Assembly: GCA_963718315.1 (NCBI GenBank)
Contig: CAVQZC010000012.1
Coordinates: 372,001-436,000 of the forward strand
Direction of reading: 5' to 3'
Source: CAVQZC01 sp963718315
GTDB taxonomy: Bacteria > Actinomycetota > Thermoleophilia > Gaiellales > JAICJC01
Length of the DNA stretch: 64,000 nucleotides
Position numbers and translations under genes: made by a program. Position 1 is the first letter of the stretch, and each line of letters starts with the position of its first letter. Shown in pieces: positions 31,644 through 40,525 of the stretch. A model generated the notes under the pieces. It was not told the origin of the DNA, ran no database searches, and saw only the letters and a program-made list of their open reading frames with translations.

Positions 31644-32999
31644 GTGGCGGTTCAGCAGCAGGCACCCACCCCATCGCTCCCGCCGCAGGACCTGGACGCG
31701 GAGGAGTCGGTGCTGGGCGCGATGCTGGTCTCGCCCAACGCGATCGCCATCGTCTCGGAGGTGCTGCGGCCCGAGGACTTCTACCGCGGGTCGCACCAGC
31801 GCCTCTACGAGACGATGCTGGCGATGTACGGCGAGGGCGAGACGATCGACTCGATCACGGTGATCAACGCCCTCCAGAGCCGCGGCCTGCTCGACCAGGT
31901 GGGTGGCAAGCCGGTGGTGCACACCCTGGCATCGACTGTCTCCTCGGTAGCCAACGCCCAGCGCTACGCGCAGATCGTCCGCGACGCCAGCACGTTCCGG
32001 AACCTGATCAGTGCGGGCACCGAGATCGCCCGCATCGGCTACGAGCGACTGGGCGAGCCGCAGGAGGTGGTCGACCAGGCGGAGCAGATCGTCTTCTCGA
32101 TCGCCGATCAGCGGATCTCACACGACTTCCGGCCGGTGTCCGACCTGCTGACCGAGTCGTTCGAGCGGATCACCCAGCTCCACCAGTCGGAGCACGACCT
32201 CACCGGCGTGGCTTCCGGGTACCGCGACCTCGACGGCATCACCTCCGGCTTCCAACGCTCGAACCTGCTGATCCTGGCCGCCCGCCCCAGCATGGGGAAG
32301 ACCTCGCTGGCCCTGAACATGGCCGCTCACATCGGAATCCGCGAGCAGGCGCCGGTCGCGGTGTTCTCGCTGGAGATGTCGAGCGAGGAGGTGACCCGGC
32401 GGCTGATGTGCGCCGAGGGCCGGGTTGACTCCGCCCGCCTCAACAAGGGCAAGCTGGCGCCGGATGAGTGGCCGAAGCTCACCTCGGCCTGCGACCGGCT
32501 GTCGCGGGCGCCGATCTACATCGATGACACACCCGGGATCACGCCGCTCGAGATCAAGGCGAAGACCCGCCGGCTGAAGGCGCGGCACCCCGATCTCGGC
32601 CTGGTCATCGTCGACTACCTGCAGCTGATGGGCGGTGGCACGAGGTTCGACAACCGGGTCAACGAGATCTCGCACATCTCGCGGCAGCTGAAGCTGATCG
32701 CCCGCGACCTCGAGGTGCCGGTGATGGCCCTCTCGCAGCTCTCGCGCGCGGTCGAGATCCGAGGCGACGACAAGAAGCGGCCTCAGCTCTCCGACCTGCG
32801 CGAGTCGGGATCGATCGAGCAGGACGCCGACGTCGTCATGTTCGTCTACCGCGACGAGTACTACACGAAGGAGAAGACCGAGCACCCGGGCGAGGCGGAG
32901 CTGATCGTTGCCAAGCACCGCAACGGTCCGCTGGACACGGTCCGGCTCTCCTACATCGGCCGCTACACCCTGTTCGCCAACATGGCCAAGGGGGCCTAG
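31644..32999 (+). CDS. dnaB: Replicative DNA helicase
   Basis: 451 aa, GTG start. N-terminal DnaG-interacting domain (AEESVLGAMLVSPNAIAIV), RecA-like C-domain with Walker A AARPSMGKTSLALN, VFSLEMSSEEVTRRL, Walker B LVIVDYLQLM, DLRESGSIEQDADVVMFVYR and the arginine-finger region. No intein, unlike some actinobacterial dnaB genes. Unwinds DNA at the fork. Its TAG stop is the first three bases of the palindromic element at 32997. Confidence 0.97.
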   Translation: MAVQQQAPTPSLPPQDLDAEESVLGAMLVSPNAIAIVSEVLRPEDFYRGSHQRLYETMLAMYGEGETIDSITVINALQSRGLLDQVGGKPVVHTLASTVSSVANAQRYAQIVRDASTFRNLISAGTEIARIGYERLGEPQEVVDQAEQIVFSIADQRISHDFRPVSDLLTESFERITQLHQSEHDLTGVASGYRDLDGITSGFQRSNLLILAARPSMGKTSLALNMAAHIGIREQAPVAVFSLEMSSEEVTRRLMCAEGRVDSARLNKGKLAPDEWPKLTSACDRLSRAPIYIDDTPGITPLEIKAKTRRLKARHPDLGLVIVDYLQLMGGGTRFDNRVNEISHISRQLKLIARDLEVPVMALSQLSRAVEIRGDDKKRPQLSDLRESGSIEQDADVVMFVYRDEYYTKEKTEHPGEAELIVAKHRNGPLDTVRLSYIGRYTLFANMAKGA

Positions 33000-33203
33000 A
33001 TGATCGACCGGTATCTCGCGTGGGGTCCTGGGCGGCGAGAACCAAGCCTCGCCAGGACGCAGGGAGCTCCAATAGCGGAACCTATTGGTGCGACCGAGGA
33101 CGCCGCGAGGCGCCGGTTCGCAGCCGCAGCCACCCAAACCTCCTTTGGCAACTCGACCTCTCGCAGCGGCCAGGCCCGCGGGAGATACCGGTCGGTCATC
33201 TAA
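32997..33203. mobile_element. MITE-like palindromic element between dnaB and purA
   Basis: Terminal inverted repeats of 21 bp with one mismatch: left 32997-33017 (TAGATGATCGACCGGTATCT + C), right 33182-33202 (complement TAGATGACCGACCGGTATCT + C). An inner palindrome CCAATAG-CGGAAC-CTATTGG lies at 33069-33088. Both strands contain a 67-codon open frame beginning M(I/T)DRYL and ending RYRS(V/I)I then stop. The left end supplies the dnaB stop TAG; the right end supplies a TAA overlapping the purA ATG (TAATG). No transposase, so it would be moved in trans if mobile. A structured RNA linker is an alternative. Confidence 0.7.
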
Positions 33204-34498
33204 TGCCCTGCACTGTCGTCGTGGGCGCCCAGTGGGGCGATGAGGGCAAGGGCAAGGTCGTCGACGTGCTCGCCGAGCGGGCTGACGTGGTCGCGCGCTA
33301 TCAGGGCGGCAACAACGCCGGGCACACGCTGGTGCTGGGAGACGAGACCTACAAGCTGCGGCTGGTGCCCAGCGGCATCCTCTACCCGGGCACCACCTGC
33401 GTGCTGGGGTCGGGCTGCGTCATCGACCCCGAGGTGCTGATCGAGGAGCTGGACGGGCTGGAGTCGCGCGGCGTCGACACCGCCGGTCTGCGGGTCAGCG
33501 GCAACGCCCACCTGATCATGCCCTGGCACCGGATCATCGACTCCGACTCCGAGCTGATGCTGGGCCGCCTGCAGATCGGCACCACCCGGCGCGGCATCGG
33601 GCCGGCCTACGCAGATAAGGCGTCCCGCGTCGGCATCCGCGTCCAGGACCTGCTGGACGAGAAGATCCTGCGGGCCAAGATCCAGACGGCGCTGTCGGTG
33701 AAGAACGTGCTGCTGCGCAAGATCTACCACCAGCGGCCCCTGGACAAGGACGTGCTGACCGAGGCGACGCTGCACTACGCCGCCCGGGTGCGGCCGTACG
33801 TGGCCGACACGTCACTGCTCGTCAACCGCGCCCTCGACGAGGGCAAGGTGCTGCTCTGCGAGGGTGCCCAGGGCACGCTGCTCGACCTCGACCACGGCAC
33901 CTATCCGTTCGTCACCAGCAGCAACCCGATCGCCGGCGGGGCGTGTGCCGGTCTGGGCCTGGGGCCGACCCGGATCGACTCGGTGTTGGGGGTGACCAAG
34001 GCCTACCTGACCCGGGTCGGAGCTGGGCCGTTCCCGAGCGAGGCCGACGAGGAGCGCGGCGCGGCGATCCGCGAGCAGGGCGCCGAGTACGGCACCGTCA
34101 CCGGCCGCGACCGCCGCTGCGGATGGCTCGACCTGGTCGGCCTGCGGTTCGCCGCTCGCCTGAACGGCCTCACCCAGCTGGCGGTCACGAAGCTGGACGT
34201 GCTCTCGATCTTCGACCGGATCCCGGTCTGCACCGGCTACCGGCTACCCGACGGCAGCGTCAGCCAGGACTTCCCGGGCCACCAGAGCGACTTCCACCAC
34301 GCCGCACCGGTCTACGAGGAGCTCGACGGCTGGAACGTCGACATCTCGGGCGCCCGCACCGTGTCCGACCTGCCCGCGGAGGCGCGGGCGTACCTCGAGT
34401 TCGTCGAGGAACACGTCGGGGTTCCCGTTGCCATCGTCGGCACCGGCCAGCGGCGCGACCAGATCGTCAACCTGCACGACGTCCTGAGGGCGGCGTAG
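33203..34498 (+). CDS. purA: Adenylosuccinate synthetase
   Basis: 431 aa: VVVGAQWGDEGKGKVVDVLA (GTP-binding loop and catalytic Asp), RYQGGNNAGHTLV (catalytic His), GTTRRGIGPAYADK, CEGAQGTLLDLDHGTYPFVT, TGRDRRCGWLDLV and TGQRRDQI. First committed step from IMP to AMP. The start at 33203 gives the canonical N-terminus; it has no ribosome binding site of its own, and the overlapping TAATG suggests translational coupling to the upstream element's frame. Confidence 0.96.
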   Translation: MPCTVVVGAQWGDEGKGKVVDVLAERADVVARYQGGNNAGHTLVLGDETYKLRLVPSGILYPGTTCVLGSGCVIDPEVLIEELDGLESRGVDTAGLRVSGNAHLIMPWHRIIDSDSELMLGRLQIGTTRRGIGPAYADKASRVGIRVQDLLDEKILRAKIQTALSVKNVLLRKIYHQRPLDKDVLTEATLHYAARVRPYVADTSLLVNRALDEGKVLLCEGAQGTLLDLDHGTYPFVTSSNPIAGGACAGLGLGPTRIDSVLGVTKAYLTRVGAGPFPSEADEERGAAIREQGAEYGTVTGRDRRCGWLDLVGLRFAARLNGLTQLAVTKLDVLSIFDRIPVCTGYRLPDGSVSQDFPGHQSDFHHAAPVYEELDGWNVDISGARTVSDLPAEARAYLEFVEEHVGVPVAIVGTGQRRDQIVNLHDVLRAA

Positions 34499-34531
34499 AT
34501 GACCGGTCGATATCTTGCGTCGGTCATCTAG
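34496..34531. repeat. 35-bp palindromic repeat after purA, related to the dnaB-purA element
   Basis: TAGATGACCG (34496-34505) and CGGTCATCTA (34521-34530) are perfect 10-bp arms. Its first 24 bases match the left end of the 32997 element at 19 of 24 positions, including the TATCT-GCG part. It supplies the purA stop TAG at one end and abuts the next gene's ATG at the other. Reads as an 11-codon frame MTGRYLASVI-stop. Likely a deletion derivative of the larger element. Confidence 0.65.
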
Positions 34532-34951
34532 ATGGAGCAGCGCCTCAGCCTGGTGACGCTCGGGGTGCACGACCTCGCCCGGGCGCAGGCGTTCTACGAG
34601 GCGCTCGGCTGGCGGGGCACCTCGCCCGACGGCGACGTCGTGTTCTTCCAGGCCGGCGGCATGATCGTCGGGCTGTGGAGCCGCGAGAAGCTGGCCGAAG
34701 ACAGCGTCACGTCCGACAGCGGCGGCTGGGGCGGGGTGACCCTGGCCTACAACGCGCGGTCGCGCGAGGAGGTCGACGCCGTCATCGACGAGGCGCGGGC
34801 GGCAGGTGGTACCGTCGCCCGAGAGCCGGCGGAGACGTTCTGGGGTGGGTACTCGGCGATGTTCCACGACCCCGAGGGTCACGCCTGGGAGGTAGCCCAC
34901 AACCCGTTCTGGCACATCGCCGAGGACGGCTCGGTTCACCTCGGAAGCTAA
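34532..34951 (+). CDS. VOC (glyoxalase) family protein
   Basis: 139 aa. LSLVTLGVHDLARAQAFYEA, LGWRG, VVFFQAGGMIVGLWSREKLA, then GYSAMFHDPEGHAWEVAHNP: the VOC pattern with a C-terminal Glu metal ligand. Substrate unknown. The ATG follows directly on the palindromic repeat without its own Shine-Dalgarno, so expression probably depends on read-through from purA. Confidence 0.88.
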   Translation: MEQRLSLVTLGVHDLARAQAFYEALGWRGTSPDGDVVFFQAGGMIVGLWSREKLAEDSVTSDSGGWGGVTLAYNARSREEVDAVIDEARAAGGTVAREPAETFWGGYSAMFHDPEGHAWEVAHNPFWHIAEDGSVHLGS

Positions 34952-34982
34952 CTCTTACCCAACTGTTACACGACAGCCACCC

Positions 34983-35124
34983 GTTTGTGACCGCGAGCGA
35001 ATAGCGTTCTCCCCGTGGCACGCCGGCAGGCTCATGGTGGTCACAAACGCATCATCCTTGCCGGCTGCGCAGACACCAATGGCCAGGCGACGAGGCGCCC
35101 GGGCGGACGGAGCACCGCCCGGGC
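34983..35124. terminator. Inverted repeat and terminator hairpin between convergent genes
   Basis: GTTTGTGACC (34983-34992) is repeated inverted as GGTCACAAAC (35039-35048) with a 46-nt loop. Farther on GCCCGGGCGG-ACGGAGCA-CCGCCCGGGC (35097-35124) is a perfect 10-bp hairpin. The second is the likely bidirectional terminator; the first has no clear purpose. No gene in the 200-bp gap. Confidence 0.65.
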
Positions 35125-35153
35125 CGTCGCCCGGCCGGCAGTCGTCTGGATAG

Positions 35154-36164
35154 CTACTCGACCTTGAGCCGGACCAGACGGCCGTGCTTCGAGTCCAGCG
35201 CCCAGACGCTGCCGCTGCCGGTGATCACGGTCGTGAGCTCTGCGCCCCTCACCGTGTGGGTCTCGGCGATCGTGCCGCTGGTGGCGTCGATCCGCAGCAG
35301 CTTGTCTCCATCGGACACCCAGATCCCGGCGCTCCCGGCGGCCATGTCGCCGGGCGCGCCGGACGGCAGGGTCACCTTCTGTGTCGGCGCCGTCGCCCCC
35401 GGCCGGAGGCGGAGCACGACGTCACCCTCGTAGATCCAGACCGATCCGTCGTAGACGGTGATCTGGCTGGGAGGATCCGAGCCCACCGCCTGGACCGGGA
35501 TACGACGCCCCACATGCCGCAGCGTCGCAGGGGCAATCCGGCTCAGGGTGCCGTCGTCGGGGTCGACCGCCCAGACCGTACCGGGCACCGCGGTGATCGG
35601 ACCGGCGCCTTTCCCGATCGGCGTGGATCCCCGATCGCTGCCGTCGGCGGTCGACAGCTTCACGAGTGCGCCCCCGCTCGGTTCCTGGACGCTCACCCAC
35701 ACCGCGTTCGGCGTTACCAGCAGCGCCTTGGCGGGGCCGCCGACGCCGGTCGGTCCGCTCAGGTGGCCGTCCAGGGGGTCGACGCGCCAGATCTTGCTCC
35801 CGGCGGCAAGCCAGATCGAGCCGGAGCCGACCGCCAGCAGATAGGGCGCGTTGGACGGGGGCAGCTCCCTCGGCTTGCCGACCACGCTCCCAGTCGTGGC
35901 ATCGATCTGCACCAGCGAGCCGAGCAGGCTGGGACCGCCGGCCCATACCGCAGCCCAGACCGTCCCGTCGTCATAGGCCAGATCCGCCTCGGGCCCGAGC
36001 ACGACTCCGTGAGAGATCGACCCTTCCGACGGCGGAGCCGGTGAAGTCGTGTCGGGCACGGTCGGTACGGTCTTGCCGCCGTTCTCGAGCCGGAGGCCGG
36101 TCTGCTGGCCGCACCCGGCTGCGATGGCGAGCACGACCAGTGCAGGAAGCAGGGTCCGCGTCAT
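35154..36164 (-). CDS. Beta-propeller lipoprotein (CseA-like position)
   Basis: 336 aa. Signal peptide with lipobox LAIAAGC (Cys about 18). A Pro/Thr-rich linker is followed by 6-7 repeated blades of the form (S/T)-V-W-x-(V/D) (GTVWAAVWAG, GSIWLAAGS, NAVWVSVQE, GTVWAVDPD, GSVWIYEGD, AGIWVSDGD, GSVWALDSK), a Vgb/NHL-like propeller. It overlaps the end of the kinase gene by 4 bp, so this is a lipoprotein modulator of the two-component system, as CseA is in streptomycetes (by analogy only). Confidence 0.82.
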   Translation of the reverse strand: MTRTLLPALVVLAIAAGCGQQTGLRLENGGKTVPTVPDTTSPAPPSEGSISHGVVLGPEADLAYDDGTVWAAVWAGGPSLLGSLVQIDATTGSVVGKPRELPPSNAPYLLAVGSGSIWLAAGSKIWRVDPLDGHLSGPTGVGGPAKALLVTPNAVWVSVQEPSGGALVKLSTADGSDRGSTPIGKGAGPITAVPGTVWAVDPDDGTLSRIAPATLRHVGRRIPVQAVGSDPPSQITVYDGSVWIYEGDVVLRLRPGATAPTQKVTLPSGAPGDMAAGSAGIWVSDGDKLLRIDATSGTIAETHTVRGAELTTVITGSGSVWALDSKHGRLVRLKVE

Positions 36165-37363
36165 GGCTGTCGCAGCACCACCGTGGCGAGCGCTCCCCCG
36201 CCGTCTGCATTTGCCAGCTCGAGGCGGCCGCCCAGCAGCTGGGACTGGGCAGACGCGATCGCTAGACCCAGGCCGAATCCGCTGCCTCGCACCGAGGTCG
36301 TGCGCGCGAACCGCTCCGTCGCCCGCACGAGCATGTCCTCGGAGAACCCCGGCCCATGGTCGCGCACCGCGATCCGCCCGGGGACGACCGTCACCTCGAC
36401 CGGCGGCGCGCCGTGGGACAGGGCGTTGGAGACCAGGTTCTCGAGCACCCGCTCCAGCCGCCGGGGATCGACCAGACCCTCGGTGTTGTCTTCCGCCTCC
36501 ACGGTGACGCCCGGCCGGGCAACGACCTGCTCGACGAACTTGCCGAGGTCGACCCAGCGCAGGTCGGCGGTGGCCGACCCGCTCTCCAGCCGGGCGATCT
36601 CGAGCAGGTCCTCGACCAGCGTCTGCAGCCGGTCGACACGGTCACGGACGGCCAGGCCGACCTGGTCGGGCTCGAGCAGGCTGGCCGCCGCCTTGAGACC
36701 GGTCAGCGGGGTCCGGAGATCGTGCGCCACGTCGGCGACGAACCTCTGCTCGCGCTCGATCCGCTCCTGGAGAGCGTCCGCCATGCGGTCGATCGCCGCT
36801 CCCAGCGCCGCGACCTCGTCGTGCCCGGGGGCATTGACCCGGGCGTCGAGGTCCCCGGACGCCACCAGCTCGGCGGTGGCAGCCGCGCGGCGGAGGCGCA
36901 GAGAGAGCCGGCCCGCCAGCGCGATCCCGACCAGCGCACCGCCGAGGGTGGCGGCGATGGCGGCGCCGATCAGCTTGTCCCGCAGGTCGGAGAGCGCCTG
37001 CTCTTCTGAGACGAACGACTCGCGGACGAAGATCGGCGTCCGCCCGTCCGGCGACGGCCGGCCCGCCCAGATCACCGCCTGCCCCTTCCACGAGCCCCGG
37101 TAGGTCGCGAGGTGACCGGTGCGCACCGTCTGCCGCAGCGGCGGCGGGATCGACGGGTCGTTCGGCTGCAGCGCGGGAGCGCTGATCAGGGGCTCGGTGA
37201 GGGCGTAGTAGTGCGCAGCCGTCGTCACCTGGGCGACGGCGCGTGCACGGCCGCGCGACAGCAGATCCTGGCCCGACAGCTCGTAGACGACGACGCCGAT
37301 CGCCCCCGACACCAGAGCCGCAACCAGCGCGAACGCCAGCGCGATGCGCCAGCGCAGCGACAT
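36161..37363 (-). CDS. Sensor histidine kinase
   Basis: 400 aa. First membrane segment ALAFALVAALVSGAIGVVVY, an extracytoplasmic sensor of about 120 residues, a second segment AAIAATLGGALVGIALAG, HAMP, HisKA with phospho-His in DVAHDLRTPLTGL, N box LENLVSNALSHG, G1 box RDHGPGF and the GFGLGLAIA box. Trans-membrane signalling to the response regulator encoded just upstream; the starts and stops overlap (TGATG). Confidence 0.94.
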   Translation of the reverse strand: MSLRWRIALAFALVAALVSGAIGVVVYELSGQDLLSRGRARAVAQVTTAAHYYALTEPLISAPALQPNDPSIPPPLRQTVRTGHLATYRGSWKGQAVIWAGRPSPDGRTPIFVRESFVSEEQALSDLRDKLIGAAIAATLGGALVGIALAGRLSLRLRRAAATAELVASGDLDARVNAPGHDEVAALGAAIDRMADALQERIEREQRFVADVAHDLRTPLTGLKAAASLLEPDQVGLAVRDRVDRLQTLVEDLLEIARLESGSATADLRWVDLGKFVEQVVARPGVTVEAEDNTEGLVDPRRLERVLENLVSNALSHGAPPVEVTVVPGRIAVRDHGPGFSEDMLVRATERFARTTSVRGSGFGLGLAIASAQSQLLGGRLELANADGGGALATVVLRQP

Positions 37364-38031
37364 CAGGGACGCACCAGCTTGTAGCCGGCCCCCCGCACGG
37401 TCTCGATTGCCTCCGGCCCGATCTTGGCTCGCAGCCGGCGCACGTGCATGTCCACCAGCCGCGTGTCGCCGGCCCAGACATACCCCCAGACATCCTCCAG
37501 CAGCTGCTCGCGGCTGCGGACGATGCCCACGTTCTGGGCCAGCTCGACCAGCAGCCGGTACTCGGTCGGCGTGAGCGACACGATCTCGCCGTCGACCCGG
37601 ACGACCATCCCGGCGGTGTCCACCTCGATCCGGCCCAGCTGCAGCGCCGAGCTGTTCTCGCGGCGTTCCGAGCGCCGCAGCACCGCCCGCAGGCGGGCGG
37701 CCAGCACAGCCGGCTCGAACGGCTTGGTGACGTAGTCATCGGCGCCCGCCTCGAGACCCAGGACGACGTCGATGGGGTCGCTCCGCGCGGTCAGCATGAC
37801 GACCGGCACGACGCTCGTCTCACGAATGGTGCGGCACAGGCTGATCCCGTCGATACCGGGCAGCATGACGTCCAGCAGCACAACGTCGAACACCCCCGAG
37901 CGAAACGAGGCCAGGCCCGCCGGGCCGTCCGCGGCAACCTCGACGGTGAAGCCGTCACGCTCCAGGGAGAGCCGGGTCATCTCTCGGATGGTGGCGTCGT
38001 CCTCGACGAGGAGCACGCGGGGAGCATTCAT
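37363..38031 (-). CDS. OmpR/PhoB family response regulator
   Basis: 222 aa. Receiver domain VLLVEDDATIREMTRLSLE, with phospho-Asp in LLDVMLPGIDG, then MLTAR and the conserved Lys in DDYVTKPF. Winged-helix output LTPTEYRLLVELAQNVGIVR, then LVDMHVRRLRAKIG and RGAGYKL. First gene of the three-gene operon; CCTGTTACAGG lies 50 bp upstream of its start. Confidence 0.95.
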   Translation of the reverse strand: MNAPRVLLVEDDATIREMTRLSLERDGFTVEVAADGPAGLASFRSGVFDVVLLDVMLPGIDGISLCRTIRETSVVPVVMLTARSDPIDVVLGLEAGADDYVTKPFEPAVLAARLRAVLRRSERRENSSALQLGRIEVDTAGMVVRVDGEIVSLTPTEYRLLVELAQNVGIVRSREQLLEDVWGYVWAGDTRLVDMHVRRLRAKIGPEAIETVRGAGYKLVRP

Positions 38032-38081
38032 CTGCGCGAAAGCGTACGGGAGGCGGCGGGCGGGCGGCGCGCTGCCTGCAA

Positions 38082-38092
38082 CCTGTTACAGG
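38082..38092. promoter_or_regulatory. Short palindrome upstream of response regulator
   Basis: CCTG-TTA-CAGG, 51 bp ahead of the regulator start and 10 bp after the stop of the flavoenzyme gene. Could be an operator or a weak terminator. Confidence 0.35.
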
Positions 38093-38101
38093 ATCGTTGG
38101 C

Positions 38102-40525
38102 TTACGCGCGGATCCGGGCGCCGGAGGGATCCCACAGCGGCTCCGAGGCGACCTGAGCACCGATCCATTCGCCGAACACCTCGACCTCGACCCGCGTCCC
38201 CACCTCGGACAGCCGGCTCGGGACATAGGCGTAGGCGATGGAGGCGTCGACCGCGAACCCGTAGCCGGCGGTCGTCACGCGGCCGACGACCTGGTCACCG
38301 TCGCGTACCGGCTCGGAGCCCAGGCAGACCGAGCGCGGGTCTGCCAGCAGGAGGCAGACCAGTCGCTTCTCGACGCCCGCCTGCCGTCGTTGCAAGAGCG
38401 ACTCACGACCCACGAAGTCGCCCTTGTCGGGCTTGACGGCGAACGCCAGCCCCGCTTCGTCCGGCGTCTCCTCGGGAGTGATGTCCGCCCCCCAGACCCG
38501 GTAGCCCTTCTCGACGCGCAGCGCGTCGATCGCTCGATACCCGCAGGCCAGCATGCCGTGCGGGCTGCCGGAGTGCCAGAGCGCGTCCCATAGCCCCTCG
38601 CCGTACTCGGCCGGGCAGTAGATCTCCCACCCGAGCTCGCCGACGTAGGTGACGCGGGCCATCAGGCACGGGACGTAGCCAAGCGAGACCTCCTGCGCCG
38701 TCATGTAGCGAAACGCCTCGTGCCCGAGGTCGGCCTTCGTCAGCGGCTGCAGGATCTCGCGCGCCTTCGGCCCCCACAGGCCGAAGCACGCGTAGGCGGC
38801 GGTGACGTCCGACAGCCGCACGCTGCCGTCCTCGGGCAGGTGCTTCCGGATCCAGCCCAGGTCGTGGTTGCCCATCGCTGTTCCGGTCACGATCCGGAAC
38901 CGCTGCTCGCCCAGCCGGGTGACGGTGAAGTCGCACTCGATCCCACCTCGCCGGTTCAGCATCTGCGTGTAGGTGATCGACCCGGCCGGCTTGCCGACGT
39001 CGTTCGCACACAGGTGCTGCAGGAACTCGAGAGCGCCAGGACCCTCGACTTCGAGCTTGGCGAAGGAGCTCTCGTCGAAGAGGCCGGCGCTCTCACGGGT
39101 CGCGCGTGCCTCGGCCGCGATCGCCGGCGACCAGTTCTCGCCCGCCCAGCCACGCGGGCGCAGCGCCTCATCGCCGTTCTGCGCGTTCGGCTCGAACCAG
39201 TTGGCCCGCTCCCAGCCCGACTTCTCGCCGAAGCTCGCGCCCAGCTCGGCCAGGCGGCGGTAGGCCGACGAGAGCCGCAACGGACGCCCCGCCTGCCGCT
39301 CGAAGTTGGGGTACTTGATGTCGTAGTAGGTGGCGTAGACCTCGGTGGCGCGCTCCAGGGTGTAGCGCTGGCTGCGGTACTGGCGGCCGAAGCGGCGGAT
39401 GTCCATGTGCCAGAGGTCGAGGCTGGGCTCACCCTCGACGATCCACTCTGCCAGCTGCCAGCCCATCCCCCCGGCCCCTGCCAGGCCGTGGGCGCAGAAC
39501 CCGGCGGCGACCCAGAACCCGGGCACGTCCGACTCGCCGAGGATGAACTCGCCGTCGGGCGTGAACGCCTCGGGGCCGTTGAACAGCTTCCTGACCTCGG
39601 CGTTCTCCATCGCCGGGACGCGGACGATCGAGTTGCCAAGCAGCTCGTCGAAGCGGGGCCAGTCCTCGGGCAGCAGCTGCGCCTCGAACCCGTCGGGGAC
39701 GCCGTCCAGCGCCCACGGCGCGGGATCGCGCTCGTACCCGCCCATGATCAGGCCACCGACCTCGGTGCGGTAGTAGACGAGGTTGTCGGGGTCGCGCAAC
39801 GTCGGCAGCGGCTGCAGCGGCGGGTCGAACGCCTCGGTGACCAGGAACTCGTGGGCATAGGGGATGATCGGGATGTCGACGCCGACCATCCGCCCGAGCT
39901 GGGGCGCGTACATGCCACCTGCGTTGACGACGAGGTCGGTGCGGATGGTGCCCCGGTCGGTGACCACCTCGTGGACGCGCCCGTTCCGCAGATTGATGTC
40001 GAGAACCTTCGTGCGCTGCTCGATCTCGGCACCCAGCAGCCGGGCGCCGTCAGCCAGCGCGAACGTCAGCTGGCTGGGGTCGAGGTAGCCGTCCTGGGGA
40101 ATGAAGGCCGCGGCCAGCACCCCGTCGGTCGACATCGGCGGAAACAGCTCCTGCGCCTCGGCCGGCGACACGATCTCGATCGGCAGGCCGAAGCTCTTGC
40201 CCCAGCCGGCCTGGCGCTGGATCTCCTCGTAGCGCTCCCGCGACGACGCCAGGCGCAGCCCGCCCAGCTCGTGCCAGCCGGGGTCCTTGCCCGTCTCGGC
40301 GGCCAGGTCGGCATAGAGGCCGACGGAGTACTGCATCATCTTGGTCAGGCTGACGGTGCTGCGGAGCTGCCCGACCAGGCCCGCCGAGTGCCAGGTCGAC
40401 CCGTGGGTGAGTCCGTACTGCTCGACCAGCACGACGTCCTTCCAGCCCAGCTTTGCGAGGTGGTAGAGGACGCTGCACCCTCCCACTCCGCCGCCGATCA
40501 CGACCGCTCGCGCCTCGTCCCTCAC
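38102..40525 (-). CDS. Dimethylglycine/sarcosine dehydrogenase-like flavoprotein (FAD + GcvT domains)
   Basis: 807 aa from GTG 40525. N-terminal FAD-binding DAO domain (VVIGGGVGGCSVLYHLAKLG; HGSTWHSAGLVGQLRST near the covalent-FAD region). The C-terminal half is a folate-binding GcvT/aminomethyltransferase domain (LFDESSFAKLEVEGPGALEF, GGIECDFTVTRLGEQRF, GELGWEIYCPAEYGEGLWDA, CGYRAIDALRVEKGYRVWG). This is the architecture of dimethylglycine dehydrogenase: oxidation of an N-methyl group with transfer of formaldehyde to tetrahydrofolate. The exact substrate could be dimethylglycine, sarcosine or another N-methyl amino acid. Overlaps the HAD gene by GTGA. Confidence 0.88.
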   Translation of the reverse strand: MRDEARAVVIGGGVGGCSVLYHLAKLGWKDVVLVEQYGLTHGSTWHSAGLVGQLRSTVSLTKMMQYSVGLYADLAAETGKDPGWHELGGLRLASSRERYEEIQRQAGWGKSFGLPIEIVSPAEAQELFPPMSTDGVLAAAFIPQDGYLDPSQLTFALADGARLLGAEIEQRTKVLDINLRNGRVHEVVTDRGTIRTDLVVNAGGMYAPQLGRMVGVDIPIIPYAHEFLVTEAFDPPLQPLPTLRDPDNLVYYRTEVGGLIMGGYERDPAPWALDGVPDGFEAQLLPEDWPRFDELLGNSIVRVPAMENAEVRKLFNGPEAFTPDGEFILGESDVPGFWVAAGFCAHGLAGAGGMGWQLAEWIVEGEPSLDLWHMDIRRFGRQYRSQRYTLERATEVYATYYDIKYPNFERQAGRPLRLSSAYRRLAELGASFGEKSGWERANWFEPNAQNGDEALRPRGWAGENWSPAIAAEARATRESAGLFDESSFAKLEVEGPGALEFLQHLCANDVGKPAGSITYTQMLNRRGGIECDFTVTRLGEQRFRIVTGTAMGNHDLGWIRKHLPEDGSVRLSDVTAAYACFGLWGPKAREILQPLTKADLGHEAFRYMTAQEVSLGYVPCLMARVTYVGELGWEIYCPAEYGEGLWDALWHSGSPHGMLACGYRAIDALRVEKGYRVWGADITPEETPDEAGLAFAVKPDKGDFVGRESLLQRRQAGVEKRLVCLLLADPRSVCLGSEPVRDGDQVVGRVTTAGYGFAVDASIAYAYVPSRLSEVGTRVEVEVFGEWIGAQVASEPLWDPSGARIRA

